Assembly (NCBI GenBank): GCA_024640025.1
Contig: JAHEFT010000001.1
Span: forward strand, 1 to 44,039
Reading direction: 5' to 3'
Origin: Chromatiales bacterium
GTDB lineage: Bacteria > Pseudomonadota > Gammaproteobacteria > Xanthomonadales > SZUA-36
DNA length: 44,039 nucleotides
In this document: positions 22,766-32,577 of the stretch, piece after piece
How the letters are laid out: each line of letters opens with the position of its first letter
Position numbering within the stretch: the first letter of the stretch is position 1
Program-made: the position numbers and the translations under genes
The notes under the pieces: model-generated
The model's input: only the letters and a program-made list of their open reading frames with translations
Told to the model about the DNA's origin: nothing
The model's database searches: none

Positions 22766-24826
22766 CTACAATAGTCCGTAGCTCTCCAGGAGCGGAGCGG
22801 GTTCGGGGGGGCGGCCACGAAATGCGATGAAGGACTCCATGGCCGGACGGGATGCGCCGACCGAGAGAATTTCCCTGCGTAAGGCTTCCCCGGTTTCTGA
22901 TTCGAGCGCCCCTTCTTCATGGAAGCGGCCCCAGGCATCCGCCGCCAGCTGCTCGGCCCACAAGTAGCTGTAATAACCGGCTGAATACCCCCCGCCAAAA
23001 ATGTGCGAGAAACTGTTCAGAAAGCGGTTCCATTCCGGTACCGGCACGACGGAAATCTCCGAGCGAACCTGGTCAAGGATAGCCAGCGGGTTGACCGGTG
23101 CTTCCGGGTTGTATTCAAGGTGCAGGCGGAAATCGCAAAGGGCGTATTCCAGTTGCCGGACCAGGAACAGGGCCTTCTGGAAATTTCGTGAGCGCAGCAG
23201 GCGGTTTTTCAGATCAGCCGGCATGGGCTTGTCGTCCTGGTAGTGATGCGCAAAGCGGGACAGGACTTCGTCATCCCATCCCCAGTATTCCATTAACTGG
23301 CTGGGCAACTCGACGGCGTCCCATTCAACACTGTTGATCCCGTTGATCTGCGGCCATTCGACTTCTGTCAGGGTGTGATGAAGACAGTGGCCAAACTCGT
23401 GAAACAGGGTCTCGACATCGTCATGCGTCATCAGGCAGGGCTGTTCCACTGTAGGCGGCGAAAAATTGCAGTTCAGGTAGGCGACCGGTAACTGTTCGCC
23501 AGCCTCCAGTTTCCTTCGAGACAGGCAAACGTCCATCCAGGCTCCGCTGCGTTTGTGCTTGCGCGTAAACAGGTCCATGTACAGGCCTGCGAAGCGGCGC
23601 CCTTCATGATCCTCGAGCCAGAAGAAACGCACGTCAGGGTGCCAGGTGCTTACCGACGAGTCCGCCGACAGTGAGACACCGAATAACCGCTCTGTCGTGA
23701 AAAACAGGGCGTCCAGCATGCGGTCCAGGGGAAAATATGGTTTCAATTCCTCATCAGAGAGGTGCAGTTCTGCCTGGCGGTACCGTTCGGACCAGTAGGC
23801 GATATCCCAGGCCTCGAGCGGGAGCATGGCGCCCTGGCTGCGTGCGAAGTCCTGGAGCGCCCCGTACTGTTCCTGCGCCGCTGATCGAGCCTGTTCAGCG
23901 AGACTGTGGAGGAAGTCGAGAACGGAACCGGGGGTTTCGGCCATTCTTCGCTCCAGCGCATATTCGACGTAGTTGTCGAATCCAAGAAGCCGGGCAAGCC
24001 GGTGCCGCAGAGATAACATTTCCTCGATCAGCGGCATGTTGTCCCACTGCCCGGGCTTCTGTCCCTGGTCTGAAGCGCGGGTGACAAAAGCGGTATACAC
24101 CTCGCGCCTCAATTCGCGGTCTTCGCCATGTGTCATTACTGCCTGGAACGATGGAGCACTGAGATCCACCATCCAGCCCTGTGTTTTGTGTTGCCGGGCG
24201 ATGCCTTTCAGCATGTTCAGTTCGGCACGGGGCAATCCCTCCAGACGGGTCCTGTCTTCCAGGTGGAGTGTCCACGCCTGTGTTGCATCGATCAGGTTCT
24301 CGGAGAACTTCGATCCCAGTTTACTGAGGCGCATGACCAGTTTGCGGTACTTTTTCTTGGCTTTATCGGAAAGATCAACGCCGGCGAGATGAAATTCCCG
24401 CAATTCGAGGTCAACAATCCTTTGCTGAACCGGCGACAGGGATTTGAATTCCGGCGAGTGCCGAAGATCATAATAGGCCTGGTAGATACCCTGGTGGTGT
24501 TGCCGCCAATTTTCATGCCGTGTCAACCGCTTCAACCCCGCGTTGTAAGCTTTCCTGAGCTTTTCATTGCCGGCAACAGAATTGAGGTGAGAAACAGGTG
24601 ACCAGGCACGGCTGAGTTCGTCAGCCCATGATGCCTCCGACTCCACCAGTGTCCATCCATTTTTACGGCCGGAAGCCAACCGGGTTTCGATGCCGCGATG
24701 GTAATCCTGCAGCAGTTCCTCGAGTGCGGGCAGCACATCCTTCGGCTTTATCGCGGAAAAGTCGGGGAGCCTGCTCGCCGGCGTTGATGGCTTTAACGGG
24801 TTTTGCATTTCAAAATCGTCTTTCAT
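22766..24826 (-). CDS. prlC: Oligopeptidase A (M3 metallopeptidase)
   Basis: About 686 residues from ATG 24826; a GTG at 24835 would add three. The zinc motif HEFGHCLHH is near residue 476, with the third ligand region ELPSQLMEYWGWD downstream, and GGGYSAGYYSYLWAEQLAADAW is the family's C-terminal substrate-binding stretch. E. coli PrlC (680 residues) degrades signal peptides and other short peptides in the cytoplasm. The 54-bp gap to the divergent DUF1579-like gene must contain both promoters. No strong consensus pair was found there. Confidence 0.95.
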   Translation of the reverse strand: MKDDFEMQNPLKPSTPASRLPDFSAIKPKDVLPALEELLQDYHRGIETRLASGRKNGWTLVESEASWADELSRAWSPVSHLNSVAGNEKLRKAYNAGLKRLTRHENWRQHHQGIYQAYYDLRHSPEFKSLSPVQQRIVDLELREFHLAGVDLSDKAKKKYRKLVMRLSKLGSKFSENLIDATQAWTLHLEDRTRLEGLPRAELNMLKGIARQHKTQGWMVDLSAPSFQAVMTHGEDRELRREVYTAFVTRASDQGQKPGQWDNMPLIEEMLSLRHRLARLLGFDNYVEYALERRMAETPGSVLDFLHSLAEQARSAAQEQYGALQDFARSQGAMLPLEAWDIAYWSERYRQAELHLSDEELKPYFPLDRMLDALFFTTERLFGVSLSADSSVSTWHPDVRFFWLEDHEGRRFAGLYMDLFTRKHKRSGAWMDVCLSRRKLEAGEQLPVAYLNCNFSPPTVEQPCLMTHDDVETLFHEFGHCLHHTLTEVEWPQINGINSVEWDAVELPSQLMEYWGWDDEVLSRFAHHYQDDKPMPADLKNRLLRSRNFQKALFLVRQLEYALCDFRLHLEYNPEAPVNPLAILDQVRSEISVVPVPEWNRFLNSFSHIFGGGYSAGYYSYLWAEQLAADAWGRFHEEGALESETGEALRREILSVGASRPAMESFIAFRGRPPEPAPLLESYGLL

Positions 24827-24889
24827 AAGATGCACAATAATCGAACCGTGAATGGTAGCATGGTTGCCAAATCCATTGAGGTACGCGCA

Positions 24890-25423
24890 ATGAAGTATTT
24901 TCTCATTCTGGCGCTCCTGTTGCCGCTGGCCGCAGACGCCCAGGAAACCGGTTCTACCAGCCCTCCCCCCGCATCGGCCTGTAGTTCCGCTGCCTACCGC
25001 CAGTTTGATTTCTGGATCGGCGACTGGGAAGTCAGCTCCGGCGGTCAGCCCGCGGGAACCAATTCAATTTACGCGATACACGGAGGCTGTGCCCTGCAGG
25101 AAAACTGGCAGGGCGCCGGTGATGGGGGTATCAGCGGCACCAGCTACAACATTTTCGATCAGGCCACGGGCCGCTGGCACCAGACCTGGGTGGACAGCAG
25201 CGGCACCTTGCTGTTGCTTGACGGCGGCCTGGTTGACGGCGTGATGGAGCTGAGTGGAGAGAAACCGGCACGAGATGGAAGCGGTTTGGCGCAGCACCGG
25301 ATTCGCTGGACTCCCAACCCCGACGGCAGCGTACGCCAGTTGTGGGAAGTCAGCCAGGACCAGGGCGGAAGCTGGACGGTGCTGTTCGATGGACTCTATA
25401 CGCCCGCACCAGCCAATCCGTGA
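24890..25423 (+). CDS. Secreted DUF1579-like protein
   Basis: About 177 residues from ATG 24890; the frame is open back to 24803 but the signal peptide (MKYFLILALLLPLAADAQ) fixes the start. The mature part shows YRQFDFWIGDWEV, GCALQENWQG, SYNIFDQATGRWHQTWVDSSG and DGLYTP, a beta-barrel pattern seen in DUF1579 and related lipocalin-like proteins. The function is unknown, presumably periplasmic. The stop overlaps the dgkA start. Confidence 0.75.
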   Translation: MKYFLILALLLPLAADAQETGSTSPPPASACSSAAYRQFDFWIGDWEVSSGGQPAGTNSIYAIHGGCALQENWQGAGDGGISGTSYNIFDQATGRWHQTWVDSSGTLLLLDGGLVDGVMELSGEKPARDGSGLAQHRIRWTPNPDGSVRQLWEVSQDQGGSWTVLFDGLYTPAPANP

Positions 25424-25788
25424 AGAAGAGCAAAACCGGTTTACAGCGCTGGATCGACGCAACGGGGTATTCGATCAAGGGAATCCGCGCCTGCTGGCAA
25501 AACGAAGCGGCGTTCCGGCAGGACGTGCTGTTATCCGCGGTGCTTTTCATTGGCTCATTTTTCCTGGCAAACTCAGTGGAGCAGTGGCTGTTGCTGATTT
25601 TCCCGCTGTTCCTGATCCTGATTGTCGAGTTGCTGAACTCCGCAGTTGAAAATGCGGTGGACCGGATCGGGCATGAGATGCACCACCTTTCCGGCCGCGC
25701 CAAGGACATGGGATCGGCGGCTGTCCTGTTTTGCCTGATCCTGATCGGGCTCAGCTGGATTGCGGTTGCCTGGGCCAACTACTCTTAG
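25420..25788 (+). CDS. dgkA: Diacylglycerol kinase
   Basis: 122 residues from GTG 25420, which overlaps the preceding stop. The protein has an amphipathic N-terminus (GLQRWIDATGYSIKGIRACWQNEAAFRQ) and three membrane helices. Its signature ELLNSAVENAVDRIG holds the catalytic and metal-binding glutamates. It phosphorylates diacylglycerol released by membrane-derived oligosaccharide or lipopolysaccharide decoration, returning it to phospholipid synthesis. Length matches E. coli DgkA (122). Confidence 0.95.
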   Translation: MKKSKTGLQRWIDATGYSIKGIRACWQNEAAFRQDVLLSAVLFIGSFFLANSVEQWLLLIFPLFLILIVELLNSAVENAVDRIGHEMHHLSGRAKDMGSAAVLFCLILIGLSWIAVAWANYS

Positions 25789-25825
25789 GATACAATTTCT
25801 TTAACCCATTCGAGCAGAACACCTT

Positions 25826-26260
25826 ATGAAGCCCGCCATCAAACCCTTACAAAAAACCGCCGCGCTCTTTTTCCTGACCATTTTCACGCTGGTGGCCTGT
25901 ACCTCCAACCCAATTGAGAAAAGCCGCGGAGAGACATTCAAGCAATATGAAACCATTATCAGGTGGAGCCAGTGGGATGCCGCAGCAGACTTTGTTTCAC
26001 TTGAATACCAGAAGGAACATCCCATCACCCGCCTGGAAATGGACCGGCTTCGGCTGTTCAGGGTAACGGCTTACACGTTACGTTCCACTGGCGTTTTTGA
26101 CGAGGGCATGACAGCCCGGCAGACCGTAGAAATCAAGATGTTCAATACGCAGCAGGCCGTGGAACGTACTGTAATTGACGAACAGGAATGGCGTTACGAC
26201 GAAGAACGTAAACGGTGGCTGCTGCACAGTGGACTGCCTGATCCAACCCAGCGCTATTGA
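25826..26260 (+). CDS. Small hypothetical lipoprotein
   Basis: 144 residues with a signal peptide and lipobox ending at Cys25 (TLVAC). The mature domain (about 120 residues) begins PIEKSRGETFKQYETIIRWSQWDAAADFVS and has alternating charged strands such as TARQTVEIKMFNTQQAVERTVIDEQEWRYDEERKRWLL, which look like an NTF2-like alpha+beta roll. The family is not recognised. It lies 37 bases after dgkA, with a TACAAT hexamer at 25791 that could be a -10. It ends against the convergent SDR gene with six bases between. Confidence 0.65.
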   Translation: MKPAIKPLQKTAALFFLTIFTLVACTSNPIEKSRGETFKQYETIIRWSQWDAAADFVSLEYQKEHPITRLEMDRLRLFRVTAYTLRSTGVFDEGMTARQTVEIKMFNTQQAVERTVIDEQEWRYDEERKRWLLHSGLPDPTQRY

Positions 26261-26266
26261 GCAACA

Positions 26267-27037
26267 TCAAAATCCGAAAACGCTAAACCCGCCGTCAACC
26301 GCCAGGCACTGGCCGGTGATATAGCTGGAAGCCGGCAAGCACAGGAAAGCGATGGCCCGGGCGACTTCCCCTGGCTCACCCACCCGGCCCATCGGGGTCC
26401 TATCAAGAACCTCCTTCCGATAATCCGGATCGGCCAGAACCTGGTCTGCCAGCGGTGTCCGGATATACCATGGAGCCACTGCATTGACGCGTATTCCCTC
26501 CTGCGCCCACTCCACCGACAGGTTACGTGTCATCTGGATCATGGCTGCTTTGCTCATCCCATAGGGCGCCCCGGTTTGCAAGTGGGTGAGGCCGGCAACC
26601 GAAGCATTGTTCACAATGCTCGAGGGCGCCCCCTTGAACAACAAGGGGCGAAGCAGGCGGCACATTTCAAAACAGGAAACCAGGTTGGTTTCCTGGACCA
26701 GCCGGTATTCTTCGAGACTGAGATCCGTCATCCGCTTGCGGATATTGGTGCCGGCATTATTGATCAGGATGTTGAGCGGAACCTCGAGCCCATCGACCAC
26801 GCGTTGGCGGCCGCTACTGGTCGCCAGGTCCGCAGAAATGACATCGACAGAGCAACCCGGCACCTGCGAAGTGATTTCTGCACGGGCCTTTTCAAGTTTT
26901 TCCTGGTTTCGCGCCACGAGCACCAGGCCCGCACCGAGGGACGCCAGTTCTTGCGCTGTCGCCAGTCCGATTCCGCTGCTTCCACCGGTGATCAGCGCGC
27001 GGGCGCCATCCAGCCGCCAGTGTGAATTACTCGACAT
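26267..27037 (-). CDS. Classical SDR-family oxidoreductase
   Basis: About 256 residues from ATG 27037. Rossmann motif [17 protein letters not shown], acidic/adenine site DLAT, NNAGTN, catalytic serine in VNNASVAG and YGMSK with the catalytic Tyr/Lys. The C-terminus carries the [37 protein letters not shown] stretch shared by tropinone-reductase-like and FabG-like members. The arginine after the second strand (VARNQEKL) suggests NADP(H). The substrate is unknown. Its start lies within the last codons of sppA, so it is read from the same transcript. Confidence 0.9.
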   Translation of the reverse strand: MSSNSHWRLDGARALITGGSSGIGLATAQELASLGAGLVLVARNQEKLEKARAEITSQVPGCSVDVISADLATSSGRQRVVDGLEVPLNILINNAGTNIRKRMTDLSLEEYRLVQETNLVSCFEMCRLLRPLLFKGAPSSIVNNASVAGLTHLQTGAPYGMSKAAMIQMTRNLSVEWAQEGIRVNAVAPWYIRTPLADQVLADPDYRKEVLDRTPMGRVGEPGEVARAIAFLCLPASSYITGQCLAVDGGFSVFGF

Positions 27038-28874
27038 CACACAGGCAATACGCGGCGACGGTCAGACTCTCGTTGCTGCGCGCAAGCATGTCCAGATCGC
27101 TGAGGATGTTTTCCAACAGCGTGTTGTGAAGACCGCCCAGTCCGGAGATGCCCGGTTTGAAATGGATCATGGCGCTGCCCAACATGTCGAACAGGAAGGA
27201 TTCGAACGCACTCATCTCCCATTCGTCGTATACCGCCTGGTAGGCAGACCCCAGGCCCGCGATGCGGGCGGCGGCATCCACCGCCTGTTGCAGGGTTCCT
27301 GCCTGGTCGATCAGGCCACGGTCCTTGGCCTGGCTGCCACTCCAGACCCGGCCCTGTGCCACCTCATTGACGGCCGCCGGGCTCATGTTCCGGGACTCAG
27401 CCACCAGCTTGATGAAGTCGTCATAGGTGCGTTCAGTCGCATGTTGAAAAATTTGTTTGAGATCCGGGTCCAGCGGCCGGTCAAGACGCAATTTTCCGGC
27501 CAGCTCAGTGGTGCCGACACCATCGGTGTGAATACCCAGCTTTGCCAGCGGCTTGGAAAAAGTCGGCAGTATGCCGAAAACGCCGATGGAGCCGGTTATC
27601 GTTGAAGGACTCGCCCAGACCTCGTCAGCTGCCATCGAGATCCAGTATCCGCCGGAGGCTGCTACATCGCCCATGGAAACCACCACGGTTTTGCCCATTT
27701 CTCGCAAAGCCTGGATTTCACGCCGGATTTTCTCGGAGGCGAAAGCATCGCCGCCGGGGCTGTCGATCCGGAGCACCACGGCCCTGGTATTCTTGTCTTC
27801 GGCCAGGGAACGAAGTTTTGCAGACAGCGTGGCGGCTCCAATGCTGCCCTGTGGTTGCTGGCCGCGAACGATCTCGCCCTCGGCAACCAGGATAACGACC
27901 TTTGGTGATTTGTCCGCGCGGTTCTGCATATCGGTGAGCGCCAGGTAATGCTCAAATTCGATCTGCCGGAAACCCTCGCTGCCTTCGCCCGGCGCGCCAA
28001 GACTTTCCAGTTCCAGGTTCGCTTCCGGCCGGCTCACGAGTTTGTCGACCAGCCCCAGGTCCAGCGCGAACCGCGCAAAATCTCCATCAACCCTGTCGAG
28101 ACCCTCTGCAAAGTGGTTGATCTCGTCGGAAAGGTTTTCCAGCGGCACACCCCGCTGACGTGAAATGGCCTCGAGGTATTGCTGCCAGAGGCTTCCAATC
28201 CAGTACAGATTGGCTTCCCTGGCTTCCGGTGACATGTCGTCGCGAATGAAGGGCTCCATTGCCGATTTGAACTTGCCCACCCGGAACAGGTTGACCTCAA
28301 CTTCGAGCTTTTCCAGGCCTTCGTGATAGAACTGGCGATAGGCCGAAAAACCATCGATCCAGACCATACCCTTGGGGTTGAGCCAAATTTCATCGGCCAT
28401 TGCAGCCAGGAAATACTGCTGCTGGCCAAGATTATCCGCCAGAGCAACCACTGGTTTACCGCTATCCTTGAAGTAGGCAATCGCCGCTTCCAGTTCGAAA
28501 AGAGACGCAAGACCTATTCGGCTGAGGTAAGTGGGGTCAATCACCAGACGGGAGATCCTGCTATCGTCGGCTGCGCGGCGAACAGCCTCGGTGAGGTCCC
28601 GCAAACGCGTTTCAGTGGGCGACATTTCAGTCGCCTGCTGCAAGGCGTAATCCAGTGGTGTGCCGCTGTATTGTTCGACCACGTCCCCGTATGGCTGGAG
28701 AATGAGCGCCGTATCCGGCTGGATAATGAGCGTTTCTCCCGAATCAACGAAGGTCATCAGCACCAGGTACAGGATGAACAGGAAAACCAGGTTCAGCACG
28801 AGTATCCGGGCGCCGTTGATGAAGCGCCAGATACCCAGAATAAATCTCGAAAAAAGAGAACGTTGAGCGGTCAT
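27027..28874 (-). CDS. sppA: Signal peptide peptidase SppA, 67K type
   Basis: About 615 residues from ATG 28874, which has AAGGA upstream; a TTG at 28895 is the other in-frame option. An N-terminal membrane anchor ([20 protein letters not shown]) is followed by two tandem S49 domains. The first carries the catalytic lysine in [13 protein letters not shown]. The second carries the nucleophile serine in [18 protein letters not shown], then [10 protein letters not shown]. This duplicated form cuts leftover signal peptides in the inner membrane. It is divergent from the Psp genes across 243 bases. Confidence 0.95.
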   Translation of the reverse strand: MTAQRSLFSRFILGIWRFINGARILVLNLVFLFILYLVLMTFVDSGETLIIQPDTALILQPYGDVVEQYSGTPLDYALQQATEMSPTETRLRDLTEAVRRAADDSRISRLVIDPTYLSRIGLASLFELEAAIAYFKDSGKPVVALADNLGQQQYFLAAMADEIWLNPKGMVWIDGFSAYRQFYHEGLEKLEVEVNLFRVGKFKSAMEPFIRDDMSPEAREANLYWIGSLWQQYLEAISRQRGVPLENLSDEINHFAEGLDRVDGDFARFALDLGLVDKLVSRPEANLELESLGAPGEGSEGFRQIEFEHYLALTDMQNRADKSPKVVILVAEGEIVRGQQPQGSIGAATLSAKLRSLAEDKNTRAVVLRIDSPGGDAFASEKIRREIQALREMGKTVVVSMGDVAASGGYWISMAADEVWASPSTITGSIGVFGILPTFSKPLAKLGIHTDGVGTTELAGKLRLDRPLDPDLKQIFQHATERTYDDFIKLVAESRNMSPAAVNEVAQGRVWSGSQAKDRGLIDQAGTLQQAVDAAARIAGLGSAYQAVYDEWEMSAFESFLFDMLGSAMIHFKPGISGLGGLHNTLLENILSDLDMLARSNESLTVAAYCLCDVE

Positions 28875-29059
28875 TAAGCATTTCCTTGTAAGCAACCCCT
28901 ATTCTAGGGGCCGCACCAACATCTTCACAATGCCGAAAGTACCGCCCGCGGGGGTCAACCCGTTCCTCCTCGCCAAGATATTGCCAAATCCGCCAAACCG
29001 AAAAAGCTCCCGACTATTTGAACATACTCATCTTATTGTTTTTTATCACATTCTTTCAT

Positions 29060-29076
29060 TGGCATGATATCTGCAT
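29060..29076 (+). promoter_or_regulatory. Sigma-54 promoter of pspA
   Basis: TGGCATG-ATAT-CTGCA fits the -24/-12 consensus TGGCACG-N4-TTGCA with two mismatches. The invariant GG (29061-29062) and GC (29073-29074) are exactly ten bases apart. The start is expected near 29086, leaving a leader of about 32 bases to the pspA ATG with AGGAG in it. Sigma-54 control by PspF is the known arrangement for pspA in enterobacteria. No pspF is in the window. Confidence 0.85.
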
Positions 29077-29117
29077 CTGATTACTTACCAATCACCAAGC
29101 AAACACAGGAGATTTAA

Positions 29118-29840
29118 ATGGGAGCCTTTTCTCGCCTACGTTATGTCATTGCAGCCAATGTTAATTCGCTGATTGAAAAAGCCGAAGACCCCGAAAAACT
29201 GCTGCGCGCACTGATCCGGGAGATGGAGGATGCCAGCGAGGAAGCCCGCGTTGCCTGCGCCGAACTACTGGCGGAGCAGCAACGCCTCGAACGCCTTGAA
29301 TCCCAGCTTGCCGAGGAAACCGGGCAGTGGCAGGGGCGCGCCGAAAAAGCAGTTGCTGAGGGCCGTGATGACCTGGCCCGAGCAGCACTCAAGGCAAAAG
29401 CCGAATTGTCCAGCCGCCATAACGCTGTTACCAGCGAACAAACGAGCGTCGGGGAGCGTGTTTCGCAGATGGAAGCGGATATGGTCACGCTGAAGACCAA
29501 GCTTGCAGACGCCAAGATGAAATTGAAAGGACTCAACACCGGCAGGCATTCCCGTGAAGTCACGGCCCAGGCTGCCGAAAAACTCTCTCCGGGCGAGCGC
29601 AAGATCCGGCGCGCGATGGGAAGATTTGACCGGCTGCAGTCCCAGGTGGACAACCTGGAAGCCCGCGTCCGTTCTTACGAAGTTGGCGGAACAGTCACGT
29701 CGGCCTGGACCGATCCGGCCGCTGGAAAAGCAGACCCGGTGATCGAGGAGGAACTGGCCCGGCTGAAGAAGCAGATTGCCGGCACGGATACGGAAACCCA
29801 CCCGGTTACGACTGAAGAAGGGTCCGCCGAAACATCATGA
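29118..29840 (+). CDS. pspA: Phage shock protein A (PspA/IM30 family)
   Basis: 240 residues. The N-terminal amphipathic helix (MGAFSRLRYVIAANVNSLIEKAEDPEKLL) carries the conserved EDPxxLL turn. It is followed by a long coiled coil (about residues 25-200, with AEKAVAEGRDDLARAALKAKAEL). PspA is an ESCRT-III-like protein that binds stressed inner membrane and, in enterobacteria, restrains PspF. The acidic tail past residue 205 is longer than in E. coli PspA (222 residues). The start is preceded by AGGAG and by the sigma-54 promoter described separately. Confidence 0.92.
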   Translation: MGAFSRLRYVIAANVNSLIEKAEDPEKLLRALIREMEDASEEARVACAELLAEQQRLERLESQLAEETGQWQGRAEKAVAEGRDDLARAALKAKAELSSRHNAVTSEQTSVGERVSQMEADMVTLKTKLADAKMKLKGLNTGRHSREVTAQAAEKLSPGERKIRRAMGRFDRLQSQVDNLEARVRSYEVGGTVTSAWTDPAAGKADPVIEEELARLKKQIAGTDTETHPVTTEEGSAETS

Positions 29841-30142
29841 GCATCAGGCATGCCCGCATCGAAGGAGCACTCCTGGCCGGCGTCTGTGCCGCGATCGCCC
29901 GGACGTTCACCTGGAACGTCTGGGTGCTTCGTGCCTTATTCGTCGCATTCCTGTTGGTCAAAACGTTCTGGGCCGTTGTGGTTTACGCCGTCCTGGCGCT
30001 GGTCTTTTACCTGTACGAACAGCAGTGGCCGGGTCGTTCCGATTCCGGAGATGAACTGGCCTCCCCGGAACTGTCGGGGCGCAGCGAACGCATCAGCGAG
30101 CTGGAACGGCGGTTCAGGGAACTGGAAGGCCGGGATCAGTAA
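29837..30142 (+). CDS. pspC: PspC-domain membrane protein
   Basis: 101 residues. RIEGALLAGVCAAIARTFTWNVWVLRALFVAFLL is the PspC domain with its GVCxxIA turn. A second membrane helix (TFWAVVVYAVLALVFYLY) and a charged coiled tail (SERISELERRFRELEGR) follow. In enterobacteria PspC signals membrane damage to PspA. The ATG overlaps the pspA stop. No PspB intervenes, and the gene ends 15 bases before the convergent MATE gene. Confidence 0.88.
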   Translation: MSIRHARIEGALLAGVCAAIARTFTWNVWVLRALFVAFLLVKTFWAVVVYAVLALVFYLYEQQWPGRSDSGDELASPELSGRSERISELERRFRELEGRDQ

Positions 30143-30157
30143 GCACACCCGGTCGCC

Positions 30158-31555
30158 TCACCCGACAGGAGCCGGCCTGGAGTCGACTTTTACCGCTCCG
30201 CGGATGAACCGCTCGGCGGTATGCCGGAATCGCAACAACATCAGGCCGGCGGCAACGGTCAGACCGGCAATCATACCGATCCACATCCCGGCAGGTCCCA
30301 TGCCCCGCCCGAAGGTCAGGTTGTAGCCCAGGGTCATGCCGACGATCCAGAACGAGATGACCATGTACAGCATCGGCATGCGGGTATCCTTGTAGCCTCT
30401 AAGGATACCGGCAGCCATCATCTGCAGGCCGTCCGGATACTGAAAAACGGCGGCATAAAACAGCAGGCTGACCGCAAGAGGCGCCACCAGCGCATCATCA
30501 GTGTAGAGATGGACAATTCTCTCCGGAAACAGGAATATGATCGCCGCGCTGATGGTTTGAAACCCCATCACGATCAGCACGCCGATTCGCCCCGCATAAC
30601 GTGCCGCTTCCATGTCCCTGCGGCCGATGGCGTTTCCTACGCGGATGGAAACGGCGCTTGAAAGGCCGATCGGAATCATGAACATCAGGGCCGAAAAATT
30701 GATCGCGATCAGGTGCGAAGCGGCGGGTACCGGCCCCAGGCGACCGATCAGCAACGCGGCGCCGACAAACAGGCTGCCTTCGACGAAAATGGAAACCGCG
30801 ATGGGAAGGCCAACTTTGAGCAATGATCCGATCGTTTTCCAGTCTGGCAAGTCCAGGCGCGATAAAAGGTCGAACGGCCTGTAATGGCGGTGCATGCCAA
30901 TGTACAGGACCAGCAGCAGGAACTGCAGCCAGACAACGATGGACGTGGCATACCCGCAACCCACGGTACCGAGCTCCGGGAAACCCAGTTTTCCGAACAT
31001 CAGGACATAGTTCAGCGGGATGTTGAGCAGGGCGCCGGCCACACCGTAAAACATGGTAGGAGCGGTATTTCCCGTACCCTCGCTGAAAAAACGCAGCAGG
31101 AAAACCATGCTCAGCGCCGGGGCGCCCCAGGACAGGGCGCGCAGATAACTGGCTGCGTGGGGAACAATCACGGAATCGATACCGAAAAGGTTGAGCACCG
31201 GTTCACTGAAATAGCAAAGAAACCAGAACGGAATACCCAGGGCGAGGGCAATCCAGAAAGCCTGCCTGGTCTGGACCGCAGCCTCGGATTGCATTTTCGC
31301 GCCATCGAGTTGCGCCACGCTGGGTTGCACCACCATCAGGGTCCCCAGTACGAACATCAGCATTGCAGACCACAGGGCGCCACCGATGCCCAGGGCGGAC
31401 AGGGCAATCTGGTTTTCGGGCAGGCGGCCGGCCATTACCGTATCAACGAAGTTCATGCTGAACACGGCCAGTTGACCGATGATAACCGGAGTCGCCAGGC
31501 GCATGGTGCGGGCGATTTCAGCCGGGTGGTTTCTTGCTTTGGTTATACTGTCCAT
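30158..31555 (-). CDS. MATE-family multidrug/sodium antiporter (NorM-like)
   Basis: 465 residues with about twelve membrane helices in two homologous halves. Typical stretches are TPVIIGQLAVFSMNFVDTVMAGRLPENQIALSALGIGG in helices 1-2 and FSALMFMIPIGLSSAVSIRVGNAIGRRD in helix 7-8, which carries the family GxxxGA/S pattern. It exports cationic toxins or metabolites in exchange for sodium ions or protons. The substrate is unknown. It converges on pspC and diverges from the epimerase-like gene, with 35 bases between the start codons. Confidence 0.92.
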   Translation of the reverse strand: MDSITKARNHPAEIARTMRLATPVIIGQLAVFSMNFVDTVMAGRLPENQIALSALGIGGALWSAMLMFVLGTLMVVQPSVAQLDGAKMQSEAAVQTRQAFWIALALGIPFWFLCYFSEPVLNLFGIDSVIVPHAASYLRALSWGAPALSMVFLLRFFSEGTGNTAPTMFYGVAGALLNIPLNYVLMFGKLGFPELGTVGCGYATSIVVWLQFLLLVLYIGMHRHYRPFDLLSRLDLPDWKTIGSLLKVGLPIAVSIFVEGSLFVGAALLIGRLGPVPAASHLIAINFSALMFMIPIGLSSAVSIRVGNAIGRRDMEAARYAGRIGVLIVMGFQTISAAIIFLFPERIVHLYTDDALVAPLAVSLLFYAAVFQYPDGLQMMAAGILRGYKDTRMPMLYMVISFWIVGMTLGYNLTFGRGMGPAGMWIGMIAGLTVAAGLMLLRFRHTAERFIRGAVKVDSRPAPVG

Positions 31556-31590
31556 ACCAGCGGAACATTGTACAGGAGAGAAATCGGATC

Positions 31591-32577
31591 ATGAGCCTGA
31601 CAGCCTTTGTCAGCGGCGCATCCGGCTTTGTCGGATCAAACCTGGTCAGGGAGCTTCATCACCAGGGCTGGTCTGTTCATGTCCTCGCCCGGCCGAGCTC
31701 CTCCCTCGATGAACTTGAAGGGACTCCCGTCACTCTGCATCATGGCGATATTACTGACCGCGAGAGCTTGAGCAGAGCCATGCCCAAAAACGCGGACGCC
31801 GTATTTCACGTGGCGGCCAGCACCAATTTCTGGTCGAAGAACAACACCGCACAGAATCTCGTCAATATCGATGGCACGCGCAATATGCTGGACGCTGCCT
31901 CGGCCGCCTGTGCGCAGCGGTTCATTCATACGTCCAGTTTCACTACCTGGGGTTTCCGCGATATCGATTTAACCGAGGAGAGCCCACGCACGGGCGCGAC
32001 AGACTGGATCAACTACGTTCGCAGCAAATACCTGGCCGAAGAAATCGTGCAGGATGCAATCGGCAGGAAACAGATGGATGCCGTCATCCTGAATCCTGCC
32101 CATATCCTTGGCCCCGGCGATCAACACAACTGGTCCCGCATGATTCGAATGGTCCACCAGGGAAAAATGTGGGCGGCTCCGCCGGGAAGCGGAAATTTTT
32201 GCGACGTACGCGAAATTGCCAGGGCGCATATCCAGGCATTTCACTCCGGTCGCAAAGGGGAAAAATACCTGCTCGGCGGGGAATACGCGGCCTTTGTCGA
32301 TGTGGTGAAAGTTGCTGGCGAAGTATTGGGGCGCACGGTTCCGGCAAGAGCGGCGCCCGCATGGGCCATGAAGGCATGGGCGCATTTCAATACGGCTGTC
32401 GCGACTGTAACCGGCCGGGAACCGGATATCACACCGGAATCGGCCGCCATGGTCTCGTATCATGTCGCTTGTGATTCCGGTAAAGCGCAACGTGAGCTGA
32501 ATTACCGGTTCACCTCCATACGTACCCTGATCGAAGACACCGCAGACTGGATGAACAAAAAAGGAATGCTGTCATGA
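31591..32577 (+). CDS. Extended SDR: NAD-dependent epimerase/dihydroflavonol-reductase-like
   Basis: About 328 residues from ATG 31591, preceded by CAGGAGAG; the open frame to 31534 is upstream noise. Rossmann motif FVSGASGFVGSNLVRELHHQG, then HHGDITD, FHVAAST, and the catalytic YVRSKYLAE. The NPAHILGPGD and ARAHIQAF stretches match dihydroflavonol-4-reductase-like enzymes. It likely reduces or oxidises a keto or hydroxyl group on a sugar, steroid or lipid-like substrate. Its stop overlaps the start of the DUF3667 gene (ATGA). Confidence 0.88.
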   Translation: MSLTAFVSGASGFVGSNLVRELHHQGWSVHVLARPSSSLDELEGTPVTLHHGDITDRESLSRAMPKNADAVFHVAASTNFWSKNNTAQNLVNIDGTRNMLDAASAACAQRFIHTSSFTTWGFRDIDLTEESPRTGATDWINYVRSKYLAEEIVQDAIGRKQMDAVILNPAHILGPGDQHNWSRMIRMVHQGKMWAAPPGSGNFCDVREIARAHIQAFHSGRKGEKYLLGGEYAAFVDVVKVAGEVLGRTVPARAAPAWAMKAWAHFNTAVATVTGREPDITPESAAMVSYHVACDSGKAQRELNYRFTSIRTLIEDTADWMNKKGMLS

